From contig QZKR01000152.1 of NCBI GenBank assembly GCA_003598065.1, positions 1 to 64,000 of the forward strand: DNA of 64,000 nt. Direction: 5' to 3'. The notes under the pieces were generated by a model, which saw only the letters and a program-made list of their open reading frames with translations, was not told the origin of the DNA and did no database searches. Shown here in pieces: positions 50,693-58,373 of the stretch. Position numbers and translations under genes: made by a program. This DNA comes from Myxococcales bacterium. GTDB lineage: Bacteria > Myxococcota_A > SURF-8. Each line of letters starts with the position of its first letter. Position 1 is the first letter of the stretch.

Positions 50693-51828
50693 CGATGAAA
50701 CGATTCGCCCTTATCGGCATGCTGATCGCAACGGCGCTCTCGCTCGCCTGGCAGGCGACGTCTCTCGCCCAGGCCGGCCGGACGCTTGTCGGCTACGACG
50801 TGCTTTACCCGACGCCGGAAACGAAGCTCGTCTTCAGCCATGCCCGGCACAAGGACACGGCTTGCCTCGACTGTCACGCCGGCATCATGACCAGCGACAC
50901 GGCCAAGGATCGCAATCTGCCCGGCGAGGATGTTTGCGGCCGCTGCCATAAAGAACAGATCCGACAGTCGGTGAACGAGGTCGGGTCGGTCGAGCGGTGC
51001 GCCCTTTGCCACAGCGACTACGATTCGACCAACGCCTCGCGCCCGGCGCGCAGTCTTTACCCGCCCGCCAAGTTGATTTTCGCGCACAAGGCCCACGCGG
51101 CGATGGATTGCGCCAAGTGCCACGCCGATATCGCCGCAGCGACGGTGGCCGGCGGCCGGCACATGCCCAAGGAAGCCGTCTGTCTGGAGTGCCACAAGCG
51201 CCGCGAAGCGGGCAAAGGTTGCGCCGTCTGCCATCCGGAGCTGCCGTCGGGGATGGTGCAGACGAACTTCGACGGCGTCAAGTTGCTGCCGGGCTTAGGC
51301 CCGCTCGATCATCAGCGCGACTGGCCCAAGCGCCACAAATCGGAGGCGGCGCTCGATGAGACATCGTGCAAGGACTGCCACCAGCAACGCGACTGCAACA
51401 CCTGCCACGACGGCGTCAAGAAGCCGATGGCGATCCATCCCGAGGATTACGTCACGACGCACCCGATCGACGCGCGCAAGAATCGTCTGAACTGCCGAAG
51501 CTGCCACCGCTACCAGACGTTCTGCGTCGGCTGCCACCAGAAGCTGGGGCTCACGGAAGGCGCGACCCGTAAAAGCGAACGGCGGCGCATCCACCCGGAA
51601 GGCTTCGCCTCCTGCACGGTGACGCCCGACCACCACGCCTTCCAGGCGCGCCGCTCGCTCACGGCCTGCGTCGCCTGCCACAGGGAAGACGATTGCCTCC
51701 AGTGCCACAAGAGCGGCTCGGTCTGCGGCGGACGAATCAACATTCACGGCCATCTGTCGAACGGGCAATTGACGCGGATGCAGAAGCGCAACCCGCGCGC
51801 CTGCCGGAAATGCCATGAAGGTAAATAA
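50689..51828 (+). CDS. Periplasmic 13-haem c-type cytochrome
   Basis: A 379-residue exported cytochrome. After a signal peptide (ending TSLAQAG) thirteen CxxCH motifs are counted: CLDCH, CGRCH, CALCH, CAKCH, CLECH, CAVCH, CKDCH, CNTCH, CRSCH, CVGCH, CVACH, CLQCH and CRKCH. Distal His residues precede several (FSHARH, FAHKAH). At about 29 residues per haem it is dense and wire-like. It resembles class III/MtrA-type decahaem proteins in spacing but has more haems. The ATG at 50689 overlaps the barrel gene; 50695 is the alternative. It probably conducts electrons across the periplasm or through the barrel. Confidence 0.95.
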   Translation: MTMKRFALIGMLIATALSLAWQATSLAQAGRTLVGYDVLYPTPETKLVFSHARHKDTACLDCHAGIMTSDTAKDRNLPGEDVCGRCHKEQIRQSVNEVGSVERCALCHSDYDSTNASRPARSLYPPAKLIFAHKAHAAMDCAKCHADIAAATVAGGRHMPKEAVCLECHKRREAGKGCAVCHPELPSGMVQTNFDGVKLLPGLGPLDHQRDWPKRHKSEAALDETSCKDCHQQRDCNTCHDGVKKPMAIHPEDYVTTHPIDARKNRLNCRSCHRYQTFCVGCHQKLGLTEGATRKSERRRIHPEGFASCTVTPDHHAFQARRSLTACVACHREDDCLQCHKSGSVCGGRINIHGHLSNGQLTRMQKRNPRACRKCHEGK

Positions 51829-52261
51829 CCGCTTATATATCTATATGGCGTCTTTGCTGTCGGGCATGGCCCTTGCCTGTTCGAATATCAACGCCGACAA
51901 TGCCATTTATCCCCTGGACAACCGGTCGGCGCCGGAGATTATCGATACCTGCCCGAAAGCGGACCAGGAAGGCGTTTCGCCCTCGGCGGTCGTAAAGATT
52001 CTGGTCAACAAACCGCTCGATCCGGCGACGGTGACGCCCGATGCGGTGCTGGTCGGCAGCGCGCGAGCGCACATCCGCGGCAACGTCTACTACGACGATC
52101 GGCTCATCACGTATATCCCCGTCAAACCGCTTGCGCCCGGCACGCGTTACGACGTCTACATCACGTCTCTCGTGCGAGACGAGGATAACTTCGCACTCAC
52201 TCAAGGGTTCGAGGTGTTTTCGTTCACGACGGGAGAAGGCGGCGGCGACACCTGCCGATAG
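51815..52261 (+). CDS. Small lipoprotein with SbsA/Big_5 Ig-like domain
   Basis: A 148-residue exported lipoprotein. The signal sequence LYIYMASLLSGMALAC ends in a lipobox. A Big_5-type domain follows: TCPKADQEGVSPSAVVKILVNKPLDPATVTPDAVLV, then LITYIPVKPLAPGTRYDVYITSLVRDEDN and a final strand FSFTTGEGG. These domains open many surface and S-layer proteins; here it stands alone. It overlaps the cytochrome gene by 14 bp and is the last gene of the operon, so it may anchor the electron conduit at the cell surface. A later ATG (51845) could be the true start. Confidence 0.8.
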   Translation: MKVNNRLYIYMASLLSGMALACSNINADNAIYPLDNRSAPEIIDTCPKADQEGVSPSAVVKILVNKPLDPATVTPDAVLVGSARAHIRGNVYYDDRLITYIPVKPLAPGTRYDVYITSLVRDEDNFALTQGFEVFSFTTGEGGGDTCR

Positions 52262-52317
52262 ACGTACCGCTCGACCCGCATACCGACTTGCATCAAATAA
52301 AAAAAATAAGCAGCTTA

Positions 52318-52406
52318 GGGCGCCACTGGCGAAGCGGCGCAACGCGACGCTTGCCAGTGTTGACTCTCACTGCACGGGCAAGCCTGCGGCTTGGCCCGTG
52401 GCGCCC
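52318..52406. repeat. Three-way-junction palindromic element
   Basis: Outer arms GGGCGCCAC (52318-52326) and GTGGCGCCC (52398-52406) enclose two hairpins: CACTGGC/GCCAGTG (52324-52359) and CACGGGCAAGCC/GGCTTGGCCCGTG (52373-52400, one bulge). It lies between the convergent Ig-lipoprotein and DUF21 genes and could terminate both. Confidence 0.85.
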
Positions 52407-52455
52407 TTTCCCGAATTATGAGTTTTCACCTGAAGGCGGGATTGGTATCACTGCA

Positions 52456-53847
52456 TTACCGCAGCAGCCTGAGCGCCGCGCCGAGCATGCGCAAGGGTCC
52501 GCCGCTTGCCCGGTCGGCGGCCCGCAAGACGTCTTCTTTCTCGTCGTCGCGCTCGTCGCGACCGAGGCCCGAGTGGCTCTCGTCGCCCCCCGCGCCGCCC
52601 TGGCCTTCGCCCTGATCGTGATCGTCGCCGTTGGTCGCCTCGGGCATGATGGCCACGATATAGCCCTTGAAGCTCTTCTTCGCCGGCCGGATCAGCAGCC
52701 GGCCGAGGCGCAGGTTGGAGGCCGGTTGCCGACCGACGGAGGCCCGGTAAAGGGCGTCGATCGTCTGCTCCTGATCCTCCACCGGGATATCGACGTTCAA
52801 CAGCATCGCCACGTCGGCCACTTCCAAATCGCCGCGCACCTGAAAAAGGTCGTCGTCGAGCGTCTGCACCGGGTCGGCCTCGACGTCGTGCTCGTCGGCG
52901 ATGACGCCGACGATCTCTTCCAGGATATGCTCCATCGTCACGTAGCCGACGACGTTCTGCTCGGCATCGACGACGGCGGTCATGTGGAAACGAGCGATCT
53001 GCATTTCGCGCAGCAAGTCGTCGGCGTCCATGTCGTGAGGGCGGTAAGGCAAGGGCCGCACCAGCGACTGCCATCGGGCGGTGTCGCCGGCGATCAGCAG
53101 GTCTTTGATGTGCAGCATGCCGTTGGGCCGTTTCGCTTCGGGCAAGAAAACGGGGTAGCGCGTGAAACGCCGTTGGCGCACTTCTTCCCGCACTCTCTCC
53201 AGCGGCCAGTCGCGCATGATAATGGCCGCCTCGGCGGCGGGGATCATGATGTCGGCGAGGTGAACTTTAGGCAACTCCAGAACATACTGCACCATTCGCG
53301 CCTCACCCGGCTCCAGTTCGCCGGCGTCCTGGCTCATGTCGAGCGCCGTGGTGATCTCCTCGCGCGAAAGAAACCTGCGCGTCGGGCCCAGTTTGTGCGT
53401 GAACGGCAGCAGGATCAAATCCGTCAGGAAACTTGTCAGCCAGACCACCGGACGAAGAACGTAAGTCACGACGGTAATCGGCAGGACAATGACGCGAGTC
53501 ACCGATTCGGGCCAGAGCGCGGAAAGCGTTTTCGGTGGAATTTCGCCCGCCATCAGGATGACGACCGTCATCACGATCGTGGCCACTGCCGGCCCCATCA
53601 GGCTCGTGCCCAGCGCGACGGCGGCGATGTTCACCAGGTTGTTGCCAATGAGGATGGACCCCAGCAGCATGGCCGGGTCTTCGAGCAGCTTCAGGGAGCG
53701 TTTAGCCCACTTGTGCCCCTTTTCGGCCTCGGCCATCAACCGCACGCGGCGGCTGCCGATCAGCGCCGTCTCCGAGGCGGAGAAAAAAGCGGAAAAGAGC
53801 AGAAGGACGATGAGCAGCAGAATACTTGGCAGGTCGACGTCGGACAT
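52456..53847 (-). CDS. CNNM/CorC-type DUF21 and CBS domain membrane protein
   Basis: A 463-residue inner-membrane protein. The DUF21 domain (residues 1-190, four helices, FFSASETALIGSRRVRL and LIGNNLVNIAAVALGTSL) precedes a paired CBS domain (MIPAAEAAIIMRDWPLERVREEVRQ to about 325) and the CorC_HlyC C-terminal domain, which reads ADVAMLLNVDIP and LGRLLIRP. The family (YfjD, MpfA, often called hemolysin) exports magnesium or other divalent cations. The last 70 residues (NGDDHDQGEGQGGAGG, then DERDDEKED) are acidic and disordered, beyond the usual end. The ATG at 53847 is preferred over 53856 by ribosome-site spacing. Confidence 0.93.
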   Translation of the reverse strand: MSDVDLPSILLLIVLLLFSAFFSASETALIGSRRVRLMAEAEKGHKWAKRSLKLLEDPAMLLGSILIGNNLVNIAAVALGTSLMGPAVATIVMTVVILMAGEIPPKTLSALWPESVTRVIVLPITVVTYVLRPVVWLTSFLTDLILLPFTHKLGPTRRFLSREEITTALDMSQDAGELEPGEARMVQYVLELPKVHLADIMIPAAEAAIIMRDWPLERVREEVRQRRFTRYPVFLPEAKRPNGMLHIKDLLIAGDTARWQSLVRPLPYRPHDMDADDLLREMQIARFHMTAVVDAEQNVVGYVTMEHILEEIVGVIADEHDVEADPVQTLDDDLFQVRGDLEVADVAMLLNVDIPVEDQEQTIDALYRASVGRQPASNLRLGRLLIRPAKKSFKGYIVAIMPEATNGDDHDQGEGQGGAGGDESHSGLGRDERDDEKEDVLRAADRASGGPLRMLGAALRLLR

Positions 53848-54100
53848 CGGCCGCATTACCCCCTTTCCGAATTACGCGGGAACAAAATGTATGACAGCAG
53901 ACAGCGAGGCTGATCTGGGACGTCTGGGTCTTCGGACATGAAACTATTCGATACCGTTACGGAGTTACCGGCCGCTCCGCTGGCCATCCACTCTAGTCAT
54001 ATAAATAGCATTGCCCCCGCTCCCTCGCAAGGGTAAAGTGCGAGGAGACGAGAACTTCCCGCATTTACTGTCAATTTTGCACGGTTTCCAGGAGATGCGC

Positions 54101-55282
54101 ATGCCCATCGTCATCGCACCCGAGATTCAAGCTCTGGCGCCGGAGCTGGTCGCTCTACGCCGCGATTTCCACCGCCACCCGGAATTGGGCTTCCAGGAAG
54201 AACGCACTTCCCGCCTCGTCGCCGAGCGTCTGGAGGCCTTAGGCTTCGCCGTGCAGCGGAACGTCGCCAAAACCGGCGTCGTTGCTCGTTTGGTCCATCC
54301 CGCCCGGAAAGGCCCCATCCTTGCCTTCCGGGCCGACATGGACGCCCTGCCGTTGACGGAAGCCAATACTCATGATTTCGTTTCGTTGCATCCCGGTGCG
54401 ATGCACGCCTGCGGCCACGATGGCCATATGGCTATCCTGCTGGGTTTTGCACGCTGGCTTTCCCAGAGGAAGGCGCGTTTCCCCGGCGAGATACGGCTGC
54501 TGTTCCAGCCGGCCGAGGAAGGATTGGGCGGCGCCGCGCCGATGATCGCCGAAGGCGCGTTGGAGGGAGTGGGGGCCATCGTCGGCCTGCACCTGTGGAG
54601 CGGGCTGAAGCTCGGCTACGCCGGCGTGCGGCCGGGGCCAATCATGGCCACCTGCGACGAATTCGTCATCACCGTCCATGGCAAGGGAGGTCATGCCGCC
54701 AGACCGCAAGAGACGGCCGACGCCGTGCTTGCCGCGTCGCAGGTCGTCGTTGCTTTGCAAACGATCGTCTCGCGGGCCGTCGATCCGTTGCAGCCGGCGG
54801 TGGTGACGGTCGGGCAGATCGCCGGCGGCAGCGCCCACAACATCATCGCCGACCGCGTCGAGCTGCGCGGCACGGCGCGGACCTTCGACCGCGTCCTGCG
54901 TCGCCGCCTGCCGGAGCTGATCCGCCAGCGCGCCGAAGCTGCGGCGGCGATCTGCGGCGCGACGGTGGAACTCCAGTGGATCGAGCAATATCCGCCGACG
55001 ATCAACGACGCACGGATGGCGGAGCTGGTGCGCAAGGCCGCCGAAACGGTGCTGGGCAAGGACCGCGTCGGACCGGGCGAGCCGACGATGGGGGCGGAGG
55101 ACATGGCCTATTACCTGGAAAAAATCCCCGGTTGTTTCTTCTTTCTCGGGGCGGGAAATCCCGAGCGCGGCATCGACAAGCCGCACCACAACCCGCGTTT
55201 CGACCTGGATGAAGAGGCGCTCCCTTACGGCGTGGCGATCTTCGCCGCAGTCGCCGAGCGTTTTTTCGCCGAGGCAGGCTAG
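54101..55282 (+). CDS. M20 family amidohydrolase (hippurate/N-acyl-amino acid hydrolase type)
   Basis: A 393-residue cytosolic di-metal amidohydrolase. Metal and active-site signatures are FRADMDALPLTEAN near residue 85, MHACGHDGHMAILLGFARWL near 105, FQPAEEGLGGAAPMI near 137, and the dimerisation-domain His in GKGGHAARPQETADAV. Close relatives split hippurate, N-acetyl-amino acids or indole-acetyl-amino acids; the substrate cannot be told here. The ATG at 54101 follows GGAG at 6 bp; ATG at 54095 is less well placed. The gene is monocistronic. Confidence 0.92.
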   Translation: MPIVIAPEIQALAPELVALRRDFHRHPELGFQEERTSRLVAERLEALGFAVQRNVAKTGVVARLVHPARKGPILAFRADMDALPLTEANTHDFVSLHPGAMHACGHDGHMAILLGFARWLSQRKARFPGEIRLLFQPAEEGLGGAAPMIAEGALEGVGAIVGLHLWSGLKLGYAGVRPGPIMATCDEFVITVHGKGGHAARPQETADAVLAASQVVVALQTIVSRAVDPLQPAVVTVGQIAGGSAHNIIADRVELRGTARTFDRVLRRRLPELIRQRAEAAAAICGATVELQWIEQYPPTINDARMAELVRKAAETVLGKDRVGPGEPTMGAEDMAYYLEKIPGCFFFLGAGNPERGIDKPHHNPRFDLDEEALPYGVAIFAAVAERFFAEAG

Positions 55283-55343
55283 ACTATGGTAGTCTATTTG
55301 CAATTCGCGCCCTAAAATATAGATTTCCCGGAGGGGGAAGCCG

Positions 55344-55904
55344 ATGGTCCAGATCACCAACCGTTTCATGATCTCCAGCGAAAAATTCGTCCGCAACCGC
55401 TACGGGCGCGCCTCGTGGGACGAGGCGCGCGAAGAAATGACGCCGGCCACCCGGGCGGACTTCGACCGCAAGCTCGACCCGAAGGGCCTGGCCGATTTCG
55501 ACAAGGTGGCCGACGTGCTGCGCGCGATCGAGAAAACGCTCGGGCCGCGCGTGGCCAACGTGCTTTTCGAACTCGGCCTGCACAACAGCGAAGACGACCT
55601 TTCGGTGACGCAGAAGCTCGTTATGCGGCTGATTTCGGTGGAATGGGTGCTGCGGGCCGCCGCCCTCCTCTGGGGCCAGCGGATCAAGAACGGCGGGCGG
55701 ATCGAAATCCGCCGCGAGGGCAAGGGGCACGTCAAAGCCACCGTTTTCGACTTTCCCGAACCCGTGGCGGAATGGTGGCGCTATCTTTCCGGCTGGTTCA
55801 CCTGCGCCATCCGTTTTTCGGGCGGCCAGGATGTCCGCGTCGTCTGGGAGGGAGGCGGCGACACGCCGACTTCGCCGACCCGTTTCGACGCACAGTGGAA
55901 ATGA
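55344..55904 (+). CDS. TIGR02265/DUF2378-like protein
   Basis: A 186-residue cytosolic protein. The layout resembles TIGR02265/DUF2378 proteins, common in Myxococcota: SSEKFVRNRYGRASWDEAREEM at the start, LADFDKVADVLRAIEKTLG in the first helical part, QKLVMRLISVEWVLRAAALLWGQRI in the middle, and a C-terminal beta segment, EIRREGKGHVKATVFDFPE then FTCAIRFSGGQDVRVVWEGG. The fold seems related to V4R/HNOB-like sensor domains, but no haem or metal ligand is evident. The assignment is by pattern and moderate. Confidence 0.65.
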   Translation: MVQITNRFMISSEKFVRNRYGRASWDEAREEMTPATRADFDRKLDPKGLADFDKVADVLRAIEKTLGPRVANVLFELGLHNSEDDLSVTQKLVMRLISVEWVLRAAALLWGQRIKNGGRIEIRREGKGHVKATVFDFPEPVAEWWRYLSGWFTCAIRFSGGQDVRVVWEGGGDTPTSPTRFDAQWK

Positions 55905-55941
55905 ACGGCGGCGACCGGCCGCGTTGTTATAAGCGATTCAT

Positions 55942-56640
55942 CTAGGGTACGACGTACCAGAAAACGGCGAAGAAGTGGCAGATGCTTCCCGCCAGCACGA
56001 ACAGGTGCCAGATGGCATGATTGAAGGGGATCCGGCGGCCGACGTAGAAGATAACCCCGGCCGTATAGCAAAGCCCGCCAAGGCCCATCCACATCAGCCC
56101 GCCGGCGGAGAGAGATTCCACAAGCGGCTTGATGGCGACGAGCACGATCCAGCCCAGGCCGAGATACATCGCCAGCGAAGCCCAGCGGTGACGGCCGGCG
56201 GACAACGCCGAGAAAACCACGCCGAAAATGGCGACGCCCCAGGTGAGGCCGAAGAGCGTCCAGCCCCAGGGGCCGCGCAAGGTGACGAGCGTAAACGGCG
56301 TGTACGTCCCGGCGATGAGCAGAAAAATCGCCGCGTGGTCGAAGACCATGAAAACGTTCTTCGCCCTTGGCGGCCTCAACCCATGATAGAGCGTGGAGGA
56401 CAGGTAAAGAATGAACAGCGTGGCCCCGAAGAGGCTGACGCTGACCACGTGCCAAGCGTCGCCGTTCAGCCCGGCGAAGGTGGCCAAAAGGGCGATGGCG
56501 GCGATGGAGAGCGCCGCGCCCAGCCCGTGCGTAACGGCGTTGGCGATTTCTTCGGCCGTGCTGTATCGTCGTCCGGCGTGCGTCGGCCGCAACTGACAGT
56601 CGCAGCTCTCCATAGCCATCGAACAGGTGCATACTGCCAT
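55942..56640 (-). CDS. PAQR/hemolysin III family membrane protein
   Basis: A 232-residue inner-membrane protein with seven helices. The PAQR/HlyIII signatures are EEIANAVTHGLGAALSIAA, LYLSSTLYHGL, VFDHAAIFLLIAGTYTPF and FNHAIWHLFVLAGSICHFFAV, which provide the Ser, His and Asp residues of the zinc site seen in adiponectin-receptor relatives. A hydrolase or lipid-signalling role is presumed for bacteria. The N-terminal 17 residues carry a CTC and CDC motif pair (four Cys), unusual in the family. The ATG at 56640 follows AAAGGA. Confidence 0.9.
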   Translation of the reverse strand: MAVCTCSMAMESCDCQLRPTHAGRRYSTAEEIANAVTHGLGAALSIAAIALLATFAGLNGDAWHVVSVSLFGATLFILYLSSTLYHGLRPPRAKNVFMVFDHAAIFLLIAGTYTPFTLVTLRGPWGWTLFGLTWGVAIFGVVFSALSAGRHRWASLAMYLGLGWIVLVAIKPLVESLSAGGLMWMGLGGLCYTAGVIFYVGRRIPFNHAIWHLFVLAGSICHFFAVFWYVVP

Positions 56641-56875
56641 CAAAAATCCTTTATTAACGATCGCCGTTGAAAAACCGACCGCGCATTACCGCCCATAGTA
56701 ATCATGAGCGCGATTGAGGTAAAGTGAAATACCCATGAATTATCGGTTAAAAAGAAACTGCCGCGATTCATCCGTGTCGAAAAGGCGTGACAATTCAACA
56801 GGATTGCGGTAGAAGAAGGCCCAACGCCGAAACCGGCCGTTCGAGCGGCCGGCCTGGCAAACGGATCAGGCGCGC

Positions 56876-58357
56876 ATGAGCGATACGAGCAACGAAAAAC
56901 CCTCGGGGATTTTTCAGGCGGCAGGCCCGGGCACATCCCCCGAATTGCAAGCGGCCATCGGAGCGGGCGGCGACACGGGTCCGCACCCCGGGCGGCGGCG
57001 TTGGCGGCTCTTGCTCTGGGTTGCGTTGGTCGTGTTTTTCGTGGCCGTTCTGGTCGTCGTTAGGGCCATTCTTTTGCCTTTCATTCTGGCGATCGTCATC
57101 GCCTACATTCTCTCTCCGCTCGTCTCCTGGATCTCGACACGCCACATTCGCGGCCGGACCATCCCCCGCTGGATCGCGGTGGTTTTGATCTATCTCGCCG
57201 GATTCCTGATTGTTTACATCTTTTCGGTGACCGTCATCCCGCGCTTCTATTACGAATTCGCCAAGCTGGGTCAGGAAGCGCCCGCATTTTTCCAGAAGGC
57301 CTCGCAGGAGTGGGTTCCCAGCCTCAACGAGCGCCTTCAACAAACGCTCCAGTCGCTGACCAAGCCTCCCGCCGGCCTCAAGCCGAACGGCGAGACGGGT
57401 CCTCGTCCACTGGTGACCGGACCGGACTCACTGGATGAAATCCTGGTCGAGGTGAAGGACGCGCCGGATGACGAGGACACGGCGAAAGACAAGGGAGGAG
57501 CAGGCAGCGACATCGCCGACGACGTCGCGCAAAACGTGGCCGCCTTAGCCGAAAAACTCATGGATCGCCTGGAAAATTACACCCTCGACATCGAACAGTA
57601 CGGCGAGGGCCGGTATGCGATGAACTTCAAGCGCCGGGCGGCGCGGGTCGCTTCTGACGGCGATGCCGCCAACGGCCTGGGCGGGGCGCTCAACGCCTAC
57701 CTGGAGAGCGCCCTGTCCAACACCGAGCGTTACCTCGGCGACGCCCTGCTGCTGGGGCGCAAGGTGGTCGGTAAAATTATCGGCTCGCTGATGACGCTCG
57801 TGCTCACGCTCATGGTGGCGGCGTTTCTGCTCTTCGACACGCCGCGCATCATGAACTTCTTCCGGTCGCTCGTCCCGCCCCGCTACCGGGAGGAGTACGA
57901 CGACCTGCTGGACGGCATCGACACGGGCTTAGGCGGCGTCATCCGCGGCCAGCTGACGATCTGCTTCGTAAACGGCACGCTCACCGGCATAGGCCTGCTG
58001 GTCCTTGGCGTGAAGTATGCGGCCATTCTCGCCCTGCTCGCCGGCATTTTCTCGCTGATCCCTATTTTCGGCACGATCATCTCGACGATCCCCGCCGCCG
58101 GCATCGCCTTGACGCAATCGCTGATGCTCGGCGTCCTGACTTTGGTGTGGATTGTTATCATCCATCTGATCGAGGCCAACATTCTGAACCCGAAAATCCT
58201 CGGCACATCGGCGCGCATCCATCCGGCGCTGGTCGTCTTCGCCCTGATTGCGGGCGAGTATACCTATGGTTTGTTCGGCGCGCTTCTCGCCGTGCCGGTA
58301 TTCTCCATCTTCCAGACGCTGTTCCTATATTTCCGGCAGAAAGCCTATCCGAAATAG
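56876..58357 (+). CDS. AI-2E family transporter (PerM-like)
   Basis: A 493-residue inner-membrane protein. The family core is present: LPFILAIVIAYILSPLVSWI in the first helix pair and, near the C-terminus, LIPIFGTIISTIPAAGIAL and NILNPKILGTSARIHPALVVFALIAGEYTYGLFG. It is about 140 residues longer than typical. The extra segment (about 150-270) in the loop after the third helix is acidic (DSLDEILVEVKDAPDDEDTA) and then amphipathic. Substrates in the family range from AI-2 to Na+/H+ exchange; none is indicated here. The gene converges on the sulfatase gene with a 16-bp gap. Confidence 0.92.
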   Translation: MSDTSNEKPSGIFQAAGPGTSPELQAAIGAGGDTGPHPGRRRWRLLLWVALVVFFVAVLVVVRAILLPFILAIVIAYILSPLVSWISTRHIRGRTIPRWIAVVLIYLAGFLIVYIFSVTVIPRFYYEFAKLGQEAPAFFQKASQEWVPSLNERLQQTLQSLTKPPAGLKPNGETGPRPLVTGPDSLDEILVEVKDAPDDEDTAKDKGGAGSDIADDVAQNVAALAEKLMDRLENYTLDIEQYGEGRYAMNFKRRAARVASDGDAANGLGGALNAYLESALSNTERYLGDALLLGRKVVGKIIGSLMTLVLTLMVAAFLLFDTPRIMNFFRSLVPPRYREEYDDLLDGIDTGLGGVIRGQLTICFVNGTLTGIGLLVLGVKYAAILALLAGIFSLIPIFGTIISTIPAAGIALTQSLMLGVLTLVWIVIIHLIEANILNPKILGTSARIHPALVVFALIAGEYTYGLFGALLAVPVFSIFQTLFLYFRQKAYPK

Positions 58358-58373
58358 CCGGCGGCGGGTTCGT

